This document shows, piece by piece, positions 16,120 through 24,990 of a DNA stretch of 64,000 nucleotides. Both the position numbers and the translations under genes were made by a program. This DNA is from Shewanella olleyana (GTDB lineage Bacteria > Pseudomonadota > Gammaproteobacteria > Enterobacterales > Shewanellaceae), in contig NZ_JAKILD010000016.1 in assembly GCF_023283825.1 (NCBI RefSeq), positions 1 through 64,000 on the forward strand, given 5' to 3'. The stretch's first letter is position 1; each line of letters opens with the position of its first letter. The notes beneath the pieces were generated by a model. That model was given only the letters and a program-made list of their open reading frames with translations. It was not told the origin of the DNA and ran no database searches.

Positions 16120-19100
16120 TTAGTTCACCGCATCAACGGTCAATGTTGGAGAGCTTAAACTAGGCCCTGTCACGGTAAAGCGATAAGTGCCTGCTGTTGC
16201 CACATCAAACAACATGTTAGCGCCCTTTGAGGCTAAGGTTTTGATATCACCTTCAATCACCGCTTCTTCACCAGCAATCGCACCAAAATCGACTGTTGAC
16301 CAGTCGCCTGTTGCGATTTTAAACTCGGCAGTGCCAGCTTCTAATGCGATATCAACAGTGTACACAGACGAGCCTTGATAACTCAGGGCATCAACTTCAC
16401 CCCAGCCATTCATACCTCCACGAATATACACAGTGTTACCAGCAAACATGTCTGTTTTATTGACAGTGAGAATAGGCTCATCACGATTACTCATATCCAA
16501 AGTAAAGGTGTACATTGCTTCTGTTTCAAAATTCAGGCTCATATTACTACCTGAAACAGCTAATGCTTTTTCTGTGCCCAGCGTAACCGTGCCGTCGGTA
16601 TTTAAGCTACCATAGTCAACCGTAGACCAATCAGCAGAAGCGACCTTAAACTCGTGGTTTGCTGCTGAGACTAAGATTTCAGCTTGATAAATACTGCCGC
16701 CTAGATACATTAGTTCATCAACTTCACCCCAGCCATTCATACCACCACGAACAAAGACGGTGGTGCCAACAAATGGTTCTTCGTTATAAACAGTTAATAC
16801 TGGGTTATCTTTATCTGATGCATTAAGTGAGAATACATATGTCGCATCAATCGCTGCAGTAAAGCTTAGGTTTGCTCCACCAGCGGCTAATTGTTCTGCT
16901 ACATTTTCATCGACACCTGCTTCTGCGTCAGATACCCCACCAAAGTCAACGGTGCTCCAATCGGCAGAGGCAACTTTAAAGTCATAACCACCAGCAGCTA
17001 GCGTAATCGCTACGCGATATTCGCCGCTTCCAACGTAAGTGAAGCTATCCACTTCACCCCAGCCGTTCATACCTCCACGGACAAAGACTTCTGTGCTACC
17101 GTAAGGAACAACATCAGGCGCACCCGCCGTCGCGTCTGCACTTAAACCAGTACCTTGTGTATCACCTTGGTTTTTAACAAACACAGCGGTGGTATATGCA
17201 GGCACTGTAAAGGTACCTTCACCCTCGCCTTCACTAAAGTTAGCGTTTTGTACAGTTGAATCAACTGACATTGCTAGAGTTGGATGTAAACTAAAACCTG
17301 CTGCTGTAGAAACAGTATGAGACTGCTCATTCTCGCTGCCATTAATCATCACCACCATGGCATCAACAGTTGGGTCGATATCCACTAAACCAGCGCCATC
17401 ATCCACACTCATGACAATCACACCTTGGGTTTGGTTTTTGCCAATGTTATGGAAGCCAACACGATCAATAATGTCTTGTTCTGTGGTTAAACGCAGTAAT
17501 GAACTGTCTTTACGAATGGATAGGAATTCGTTAAATACATTTGAAGCAAACTCAATTTCAGACATTGAAGGCGCTGAATTTGGGTTACCTGCTAAGGCAA
17601 TAATTTGATCCATTTTCTCAGCGTTATCTTGCTCTAACGGGAGGCCTACATTCCAGTTATTACTTGATTTGGTAAAGTCGACCCAGTTAAACCAATCGCC
17701 AGAATCATAAGTGTTACGGTCTAATGATTTAGAACGCAACATGTCGCCACCCATTTGTAAAAATGGAATACCTTGACTCATTAATGGAATAGATGCAGCG
17801 ATATTTTGCACACGAACTCGTGTATCAAGAGACATACCAATATCGTTTGAGTACTGCAATATATCCCACAGTGACTCATTATCATGCTTCGACACATAGT
17901 TGATACTATCGGCAGGATCTAATGTGTAGGCTGTTGGCTGAGAGTTCCAGCTAAAGCTACTACCCGTTGCAGTATTACCATTAAAATCTTTAAGCACGTA
18001 GTTTTGTAAGTTACCTGCCATTGATAAACGTAAGGTATCTTGGTCGCGCAGGTAGTCATCTTTTTGCTCCATGGCAAATAATGCGCCGCCCCGAACCGCT
18101 TCACGAATACGGTCATTAAAGGTACCGACTTCACTGCCAGCCATATTGGCCTGAACCGCTTGTTCAAATAAACGATTATCGGCGACTTCACCAAAGTTCC
18201 AGCCCTCGCCGTAAAAGTAGTTATCAGGATCAACCGCTTGAACGGCTTCACGTGCAGCTAAGATACTGCTTTTCGGCATATGACCCATAACATCAAATCG
18301 GAAGCCATCAAAACCATATTGCTCAGCTAGAATCACCATCGAATCTGAGACAAACTTATCCATCATTCGATGTTCTGTCGCGGTATTGTCACAACAGGTT
18401 GAAGACTCAATATTGCCAGTAATTTCGTTATAACGGTGGTAATAACCTGGTACAACTTTATCAAGTACTGAGTTATCCCAAAGCCCAGATGAACTGGTAT
18501 GGTTGTACACCACATCCAAAACAACACGTAGACCTAAACCATGTAACGCTTGGTTCATTTCACGTAATTCTTTTACGCGAGCAATACCGTCGGCATCGCT
18601 AGCATAGCTACCTTCAGGCGCTAAAAAGTGCTGCGGATCGTAACCCCAGTTAAAGCTGTCATAGCCACGCATTGCATTAACTAACGCTTGCGCATCTTTT
18701 GAGCCTGGTAACGCCTCTTCAAGAAGATACTTGATTGTAAGTGACTTTTCTTGTGTCTTACATGCATCAGCATTGTCTTCAATCTTGTCACACAAGGTGC
18801 CTAAGGTATCTGTTATATCAACTCGCTCAGTAGGATCTTCATTAACAGTAGCGATATCATTAACAGGTAATAAATGGAAATGAGTGACACCACTTTCAGC
18901 AAGCTTACGAAGATGCTCAACAGGAACACTGCCCTGTTCAGTAAAGGCTAAATATTTACCACGGTTAGCTTCTGAAGTACTTTCATCACGCGCACTAAAA
19001 TCACGCACATGCCCTTCATAAATAACAATGTCTTCAGGGTTAGCTACCGTCATCACTTCGTGATCATCCCAACCTTCAGGCTTTAAGTCATCATCGTTTA

Positions 19101-20457
19101 AATTAATAAACTGACTGAAGCGGCCATTGGTAGACACATTAAGCGAATATGGGTCGGTTGATTCTAACGTTTCAATCGCTTTAGTGACTGGATGAAATAC
19201 CACAAGCTCATAGCGGTAATACATTCTGTCTAAGCTCATGTCACCACTGAATGACCAAATACCTGTTTCAGCATCTAAGCTCATAGCTTCGCTGCTGGTC
19301 ATATTCTTGGTTGCATCATAAATATTTAAGTTAACTGAGTGAGCCGTAGGCGCCCACACCTTAGCCATAATATTACTACCATCATAAATGATGCCTAAAT
19401 CAGCTTCGTCTGCATCATTTTCACCTGTGGTGTATAAAGCATCTAATACTTTAGCCACCTGCACATGCGTTGCTGCTACCGGCTTGTTGTCACCATCATA
19501 TGCGGCCATCACTAACTGATTTTTAGCAACCATTTTGGCTTCTTCAGCACTGAAATTCGCTTCATAGGCTGGCCAGTCAGCTAAATGTGGCACTAACGCT
19601 TTTTGCACATCGGTGAGTTCACTGGAAACCACTTCAACCTGCGTGCCACTGATATTGCCATCATTGTCACCAGCAATTCCTGCGCTGTCAGAATGGTGAA
19701 TGACAAACTTGGCAATGCCGTCAGGATCTTCATTCCATACAAAGGTGTTTTGATCTAACCAATGGGCACTGGCACCAGCAATCGAAAATCCAACATCTAA
19801 AATAGGATAGTCATACACATCACTGTCAGCATGAATGGTGAAATTAGTGCGATTAAAGTTTGCCTCTGGAGCAGCGTCATCTTCAAAGGGTTTAAGGTTC
19901 ATGACTAAGTCGCCATCGCCTAAAGCTTTGCCTGAACCTTCAGTACCAATGTGGATAATGAAGTTAGCACATTCACTGTAACCTTCTTTGAGATTAATAA
20001 TCCAATACGCACCATAATTAGGATCAATGCCATCAAACGAATGACCGTTTGCCCAATCAGTTGAGTCAAATGGCGCAGCATAGCTATCACAGGTGTCATT
20101 ATTCCAAGTGTGTAATTTATAGCCCGGATAATTAGTATTTGAGTCAGTATTATTGTCGTCTTTAATGCGGTGGTAATACAACACAGCTTGATTTTCGCCA
20201 GCGAGAACTGTCGGTAGTGGCAACTCAGGGTTTAAGCCATTTTCACAGCTTTCATTTTTAGCATCAGGAAATTTAGGTGCAGGACAACTTAATGGCGGCG
20301 GCGGTACACATTCTGTACCCGCTGCATTAGGTATATTTGGCACATTACAGGTTAGCAGTACTTCACCTGGCTCAGATGAATCCCCACCACAACCGGCAAG
20401 AACAGCTAAACTGGCCGCCACTGCTGATAACTTTAAGACCTTAGAAATACTCTTCAT
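16120..20457 (-). CDS. Cell-surface lipoprotein pullulanase (GH13) with three repeated C-terminal modules
   Basis: This 1445-residue enzyme is predicted to cleave alpha-1,6 branches of pullulan, starch or glycogen. The lipobox is VLAGC (Cys23), followed by a Pro/Cys-rich linker. A pullulanase-associated (PUD) region contains YYHRIKDDNNTDSN and GYKLHTWN, then a CBM48-like segment and the GH13 barrel. Catalytic residues: Asp722 in GFRFDVMGH (nucleophile), Glu751 in YGEGWNFGE (acid/base), Asp859 in KHDNES. Three modules of about 105 residues follow (about 1118-1220, 1222-1330, 1335-1440), each opening with the shared run GGMNGWGEVD, probably starch-binding. A TonB receptor gene lies 108 bp upstream on the same strand, forming an operon. 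The repeats are good substrates for recombination. Confidence 0.94.
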   Translation of the reverse strand: MKSISKVLKLSAVAASLAVLAGCGGDSSEPGEVLLTCNVPNIPNAAGTECVPPPPLSCPAPKFPDAKNESCENGLNPELPLPTVLAGENQAVLYYHRIKDDNNTDSNTNYPGYKLHTWNNDTCDSYAAPFDSTDWANGHSFDGIDPNYGAYWIINLKEGYSECANFIIHIGTEGSGKALGDGDLVMNLKPFEDDAAPEANFNRTNFTIHADSDVYDYPILDVGFSIAGASAHWLDQNTFVWNEDPDGIAKFVIHHSDSAGIAGDNDGNISGTQVEVVSSELTDVQKALVPHLADWPAYEANFSAEEAKMVAKNQLVMAAYDGDNKPVAATHVQVAKVLDALYTTGENDADEADLGIIYDGSNIMAKVWAPTAHSVNLNIYDATKNMTSSEAMSLDAETGIWSFSGDMSLDRMYYRYELVVFHPVTKAIETLESTDPYSLNVSTNGRFSQFINLNDDDLKPEGWDDHEVMTVANPEDIVIYEGHVRDFSARDESTSEANRGKYLAFTEQGSVPVEHLRKLAESGVTHFHLLPVNDIATVNEDPTERVDITDTLGTLCDKIEDNADACKTQEKSLTIKYLLEEALPGSKDAQALVNAMRGYDSFNWGYDPQHFLAPEGSYASDADGIARVKELREMNQALHGLGLRVVLDVVYNHTSSSGLWDNSVLDKVVPGYYHRYNEITGNIESSTCCDNTATEHRMMDKFVSDSMVILAEQYGFDGFRFDVMGHMPKSSILAAREAVQAVDPDNYFYGEGWNFGEVADNRLFEQAVQANMAGSEVGTFNDRIREAVRGGALFAMEQKDDYLRDQDTLRLSMAGNLQNYVLKDFNGNTATGSSFSWNSQPTAYTLDPADSINYVSKHDNESLWDILQYSNDIGMSLDTRVRVQNIAASIPLMSQGIPFLQMGGDMLRSKSLDRNTYDSGDWFNWVDFTKSSNNWNVGLPLEQDNAEKMDQIIALAGNPNSAPSMSEIEFASNVFNEFLSIRKDSSLLRLTTEQDIIDRVGFHNIGKNQTQGVIVMSVDDGAGLVDIDPTVDAMVVMINGSENEQSHTVSTAAGFSLHPTLAMSVDSTVQNANFSEGEGEGTFTVPAYTTAVFVKNQGDTQGTGLSADATAGAPDVVPYGSTEVFVRGGMNGWGEVDSFTYVGSGEYRVAITLAAGGYDFKVASADWSTVDFGGVSDAEAGVDENVAEQLAAGGANLSFTAAIDATYVFSLNASDKDNPVLTVYNEEPFVGTTVFVRGGMNGWGEVDELMYLGGSIYQAEILVSAANHEFKVASADWSTVDYGSLNTDGTVTLGTEKALAVSGSNMSLNFETEAMYTFTLDMSNRDEPILTVNKTDMFAGNTVYIRGGMNGWGEVDALSYQGSSVYTVDIALEAGTAEFKIATGDWSTVDFGAIAGEEAVIEGDIKTLASKGANMLFDVATAGTYRFTVTGPSLSSPTLTVDAVN

Positions 20458-20565
20458 GAGTGACTTCTCCCCATAGAATTTTGATTAAATTGCGCCATCA
20501 GTTTGTTGTTTTTAATTTGATGACCCATCACTCGAATTAACGTTAGGTTGTTTTTATTGTTTTGA

Positions 20566-23544
20566 TTACATGGCATAAGTGAACCCCAAGTAGTATTCAC
20601 GGCCAAAGTATTGAATGGTGCCGGTTTTATTTTCGCTGCCGAAATAACTCTTTGTTGGTTCATCGGTTAAATTATTCACTTGGAACAATACGCCTAGACC
20701 GTCAGTCACTTGGTAAGACGCTTGGTAATCCAGTACTGTTTCACCGTCAAAGTTCACCACTTGTTCGTTAATCGCGACTTGTTCAGAAACAAAGTCATCA
20801 CGGAAGCGACCACTTAAACGTGTTTCAAAGCCTTCGTAAGAATAAAACAAGGTTGCACTCACGACATTGTTGGATAAGCCAGGTAAATCTTGAGTCGCTG
20901 TATCACCACCTAAGTTGGTAATTGATTGCACTTCTGATTCTGTGTAGGAGTAACTTGCATTAAAGCCAAGTCCAGACCAACCTGCAGGTAATGACGCAAA
21001 TACTTGGGTATAAGCAAGTTCAATACCGCGAATATAGCCACCTTCAGCATTGTTTACTGCAGTGGTATAGGTACCGTTAGTGGTTTCAATTAACTCCCCA
21101 CTAACTTCATCTTCAATGAAATCAGGGACGTTGAAGCCATTGCCTTTAAAATCAAAATTTTCAATGGCGATAGTGTCGATGAATGAATCAATATCTTTGT
21201 AGAAAAGGGCTGCAACTACCGCACCTTCATCAAAGTAATATTCATAAGATAAATCGTATTGATTAGCATAAAACGGCATTAAGAAAGGGTTGTTAGTACT
21301 TGATCCATTAATTTCGCCATCATCAGATACTGATGCACTGATATCACCCGCAAGGCGGTTAATTGGCGGACGAGACATCACTTTAGCCGCTGCAAAACGC
21401 ACTTGTGAGTCATCTGTCACTTTGAAATTTAAGTTAATTGATGGCAGGTAATCGGTGTAATCCACACCTTGCACCGTGGGCGCATAATAGTTGTTAACAA
21501 TGCCAATTTCATCGGTAATATTTTGTGCACCTAATGTAGGTTCGCCTACAACATTTTGCAGCATAGTGGCAGATTGATCGGTATTCACCACTCGAACACC
21601 AAAGTTACCTGTAATCGGTAATCCGCCAATTTCAGTGTCAATGTTGGCCATTACGTAACCAGATAAGACTTCTTCGTAAACTTCACCACTTTGCAGCACT
21701 GACCATGAATAATTAGTCGTATAGCCTTGGCCAGTACCTTCAACTAAACCTGTTGCATTACCCCAAGTTTGAACGGGCTCAGGCGTACCATCAGGAAACC
21801 ATGCATTAAGCGCTTTATCTAAATCAATGGCTAAGTATGATGGGAAATAAGAAAAGTCACCTTCCCAATCAACCACTGTCGTCATGTCGTCTGTGAGTTT
21901 TAAAGGCGGCTCAGAGTTAGAAAAGGCGCCATCATTACCGTATTCAAATACTGAACGATCATTAGAATAAGTTCTGTCTGAATAGCGTGCGCCAAATTCA
22001 ACACTCGAGATAAAGTCATTATCTAACTCATAAGTAAAATCGACTCGATATGCTTTAACTTCATCTTCATTTTCAAACGGGTAGATCCCGTATTTACTGA
22101 CCATCACTCGATCAATATCTGAAAAGGCATCAGCTTGATTAAAGCCAACATCTGGTAAATCTAAACCATTAAGTAAGTAACTCACTGAAACGTTTTCGTC
22201 AAAAATAGGTGTATCAGCATTGGCATCAACTGCCACGTTTGACCACAGTAAACCATTGCGGAAGTCACTTTTAGCTGCCGATAACGAAACATCAACATTA
22301 ACATTTAAGCGTTCAGTGACTTGCCAGTCACCGTTAATACCAAAGCTATCAACTTCATCAAAATCTTGGTTATCATCATTAACAATTTCTACACGAGTAT
22401 AGCTTTTCGAGGTGCGGTTAAAGGTGCCACCAATAACGGAGTTTCCGTCATAAGTAGGGTTAGATACACTGGCGTCACGTCCACCAAATTTTGTTCTAAA
22501 CCCACGGGCAAATGACTCACTATCAAAGCGCGACATAAAGGCATCAGCCTTTAAAACAAAGTTATCAACTGGGGCCCATTCAATCGCGGCCATATAACCG
22601 TTACGAATTTCAACACCACCTAAATGTTGTAGCTCAAAACCTTCACTGATGTACTCATTGGCAGGGTTATCTTCTGGACCATTGGTATCGCCTTCAATGC
22701 CATCAACATCTTTCGAGTCATTGTAAGCAAGACCAATGAACTGAGTCGCCACACTCGGTTGTTCAAGACGGGCATACCCCACTGCAACGCCCAAAGTATC
22801 TTCTAAAAACTTACCTTGATATGAAAAGCTTAAACGGGAGCCAAAATCTTCAGCGCCATAAACCTCATCAGCGCGATCGTTGTACATGCCTCGAACGTTG
22901 GCGGTAAAGCTATGCTGTTTTTCTTTGCTTAATGGGCTGACGGTTGTGAGCTCAACCGTACCGGCTACACCGCCTTCTATCAGTGAAGCTTTTGGTGATT
23001 TATAAACTGCAGCTGAACTAATTAGCTCTGAAGGATATTGGTCAAATTCGATGCTACGAGAGCCACTAGTTGATACTTGCTCACGACCATTCAAGGTGGA
23101 AAAAACAAAGCCGCCAGACATACCACGAATATTAATCTCAGCGGCTTGACCACCAGTTCGCACCGCTGAAATACCAGGGAGACGTGTTAATGCATCTGCC
23201 ATCGAAACATCAGGCAGCGCCCCTAAATCATCTGCAGAAAGTTGTTCTGAAACGGTATCCCCATAGCGTTTAGAGTTAAGTGAATCAATTAAACTACGGC
23301 TATAACCCGTCACATTGATCCGCTCAATACCTGTGTCATCTTCCGCTTCTTCACTATTGTTTTCAGCTAACACATTCGTAGGCGCTGTAGCTTCAGTTGC
23401 GTTAACTTCTACCTCAGCGGATGATGACTGGACTGTTTCAGCTTTTATCTCTTCGGCCGCAAATGCCTGACTCGGAGTTAGTATAAAACTAACTCCAGCA
23501 GCCGCTAGCGCTAGCGATAAAACACTAGGTTTACAATTGAACAT
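20566..23544 (-). CDS. TonB-dependent outer membrane receptor, likely for alpha-glucans
   Basis: This 992-residue receptor is predicted to import oligosaccharides across the outer membrane using TonB energy. It has a signal peptide ending AFA, a linker with the probable TonB box (ERINVTGYSRS), the plug domain (SADDLGALPDVSMADALTRLPGISAVRT, then INIRGMSGGFVFSTLNGREQ), and a large barrel ending YYLGFTYAM. The plug resembles the carbohydrate TonB receptors common in Alteromonadales. I start at 23544, where GAGGGGAAACTCA precedes ATG; an upstream frame from 23586 lacks a site and spoils the signal peptide. It lies upstream of the pullulanase gene, so malto-oligosaccharides or branched dextrins are the probable ligands. 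Confidence 0.92.
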   Translation of the reverse strand: MFNCKPSVLSLALAAAGVSFILTPSQAFAAEEIKAETVQSSSAEVEVNATEATAPTNVLAENNSEEAEDDTGIERINVTGYSRSLIDSLNSKRYGDTVSEQLSADDLGALPDVSMADALTRLPGISAVRTGGQAAEINIRGMSGGFVFSTLNGREQVSTSGSRSIEFDQYPSELISSAAVYKSPKASLIEGGVAGTVELTTVSPLSKEKQHSFTANVRGMYNDRADEVYGAEDFGSRLSFSYQGKFLEDTLGVAVGYARLEQPSVATQFIGLAYNDSKDVDGIEGDTNGPEDNPANEYISEGFELQHLGGVEIRNGYMAAIEWAPVDNFVLKADAFMSRFDSESFARGFRTKFGGRDASVSNPTYDGNSVIGGTFNRTSKSYTRVEIVNDDNQDFDEVDSFGINGDWQVTERLNVNVDVSLSAAKSDFRNGLLWSNVAVDANADTPIFDENVSVSYLLNGLDLPDVGFNQADAFSDIDRVMVSKYGIYPFENEDEVKAYRVDFTYELDNDFISSVEFGARYSDRTYSNDRSVFEYGNDGAFSNSEPPLKLTDDMTTVVDWEGDFSYFPSYLAIDLDKALNAWFPDGTPEPVQTWGNATGLVEGTGQGYTTNYSWSVLQSGEVYEEVLSGYVMANIDTEIGGLPITGNFGVRVVNTDQSATMLQNVVGEPTLGAQNITDEIGIVNNYYAPTVQGVDYTDYLPSINLNFKVTDDSQVRFAAAKVMSRPPINRLAGDISASVSDDGEINGSSTNNPFLMPFYANQYDLSYEYYFDEGAVVAALFYKDIDSFIDTIAIENFDFKGNGFNVPDFIEDEVSGELIETTNGTYTTAVNNAEGGYIRGIELAYTQVFASLPAGWSGLGFNASYSYTESEVQSITNLGGDTATQDLPGLSNNVVSATLFYSYEGFETRLSGRFRDDFVSEQVAINEQVVNFDGETVLDYQASYQVTDGLGVLFQVNNLTDEPTKSYFGSENKTGTIQYFGREYYLGFTYAM

Positions 23545-23670
23545 TGAGTTTCCCCTCACCTTACTGACTTTATAGTCACCCAACATTCAGTTATACGACT
23601 CAGACTAATGGAATATCAGGCATTATTATTTTTCTATACTAGTCATGGATAAGTATTAGCCTCAATTTAT

Positions 23671-23684
23671 TGCATACGTATTCA
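23671..23684. promoter_or_regulatory. Candidate LacI-type operator upstream of the receptor-pullulanase operon
   Basis: TGCATACGTATTCA is a 14-bp near-palindrome, differing from its reverse complement at one symmetric pair. It is centred on CG, the pattern bound by LacI/GalR-family repressors such as MalR. It sits about 127 bp before the receptor start. The regulator gene is not in the window. Confidence 0.5.
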
Positions 23685-23944
23685 TAACATTTAGTTAACA
23701 ATCCACTATCAGCAAATTATGCTAAGCAAATGAATTAGTGTGTAAAAAACGGACAACTGAAAATGCAAAGGTTTTTTTACGTCTAGGCTAGTCGTTAAAT
23801 ATCTAAGCTTTAGTAGATTTCATCCGTCACTTAGGTAAAATGCTTGTTCAGCTAAAAATGTATAGATATCAGCTTTCAAAGTAATTGAGTAAAACTCAAA
23901 TAAAGCTTACCTAAACATTTGAAATTGTTAATAAAGGATTTTTG

Positions 23945-24388
23945 ATGGGTTTTAAATTAACAGTAAAATGGCAAGCCGATCACTTCGAGCATGCTGCGCC
24001 AGAGTTTAACCGAGATCACCAGATTGAGTTTGGTACTGGCCAAGTGATTAATGCTTCTTCAGCTCCAGAGTACAAAGGGAACGAAGTTAAGGTAAATCCT
24101 GAAGAGAGTTTGTTAGCAGCTTTATCGTCTTGTCATATGTTAACTTTTTTAGCCATTGCGCATTTAAAGCGTCTTACTGTGGAAACCTATACTGATAACG
24201 CAAAAGCGGAATTAGGTAAAAATGATTCAGGTAAAATTTCTGTCACTAAAATGAGTTTAAACCCACAAGTGACATTCGCAGGTGGTGTTGAAGTCAGCCC
24301 AGAAATACTGCAAAAAATTCACGATAAAGCCCATGCAAATTGCTTTATTGCCAATAGTATTAATTCTGAAGTAGAAATAAATCTATAA
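23945..24388 (+). CDS. OsmC/Ohr family peroxiredoxin
   Basis: This 147-residue protein detoxifies organic hydroperoxides by a two-cysteine mechanism. Cys63 in the LSSCHMLTFLA helix and Cys133 in HANCFIANSI are at the expected places. An AAAGGA site precedes the ATG at 23945; a TTG three bases earlier is in frame but less likely. The sequence is of the OsmC branch (YhfA-like general type); no OhrR-type regulator is adjacent. Confidence 0.9.
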   Translation: MGFKLTVKWQADHFEHAAPEFNRDHQIEFGTGQVINASSAPEYKGNEVKVNPEESLLAALSSCHMLTFLAIAHLKRLTVETYTDNAKAELGKNDSGKISVTKMSLNPQVTFAGGVEVSPEILQKIHDKAHANCFIANSINSEVEINL

Positions 24389-24410
24389 CGAATTAAGTCA
24401 TTGATTTAAA

Positions 24411-24445
24411 TTTAAAAGTCCACTTTCAATGAGTGGCCTTTTTAT
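24411..24445 (+). terminator. Terminator after the osmC-like gene
   Basis: GTCCACTTTCAATGAGTGGCC forms an imperfect stem followed by a long T-rich run. Confidence 0.65.
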
Positions 24446-24515
24446 TTTTTTGCGCTGACTCAACCATGTTAATTGTGCTCAAACTTGCCTTGGCAAAATC
24501 TCATGATAGGTTCTT

Positions 24516-24791
24516 TTACTCGCTCAATTCTGCGAACATTTTACGATATTCATTTTTGATCATAGCCCACATAATCAAGCCAAATAGCAAACCTGCTACA
24601 GGGTAAATCAATAGTGCTTGGGTGAATGAATTAATCAATTGAGTATTGAGGAGGAAATGATCGATGAGGGAGATAACAAATGCGGTGGAAATCCCCCAGC
24701 CTAACACTCCGTGAAGTAGGATAAATCGCCACTTACCACCAGCAATTAAGCTCTCTAACTTTATTTGTTTTGAATAGCTAAACTCGCTCAT
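24516..24791 (-). CDS. Small two-span membrane protein of unknown function
   Basis: This 91-residue hydrophobic protein has two likely membrane spans (about residues 24-45, FILLHGVLGWGISTAFVISLI, and 58-80, ALLIYPVAGLLFGLIMWAMI) and a charged C-terminal tail. Both ends are probably cytoplasmic. Two in-frame ATGs lie 6 bp apart; the downstream one (24791) is better spaced from AAGGATGG. I do not recognise a functional family. It is monocistronic. Confidence 0.75.
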   Translation of the reverse strand: MSEFSYSKQIKLESLIAGGKWRFILLHGVLGWGISTAFVISLIDHFLLNTQLINSFTQALLIYPVAGLLFGLIMWAMIKNEYRKMFAELSE

Positions 24792-24899
24792 ACCCATCCT
24801 TAGGAACTGAATTAGTCACTGACTTAACATCAAATTATCTGATCAAAAGTATCAGTCATTTGGCTTACCTGCCGTTAATAGAGATTAAACTACATAATA

Positions 24900-24939
24900 A
24901 ATAAGTCACTGTCGAATGCTTTTTCGACAGTGGCTTATT
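24900..24939 (-). terminator. Long-stem hairpin after the tricorn-like protease gene
   Basis: A 17-bp stem (AATAAGTCACTGTCGAA paired with TTCGACAGTGGCTTATT, one G-T pair) lies about 50 bp beyond the stop codon at 24991. A T-rich stretch follows on the minus strand. Confidence 0.75.
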
Positions 24940-24990
24940 ACTAAGCTAAACATCAGTAGCTCAATATCAGTAATGAGATTTTAGTCAGTG

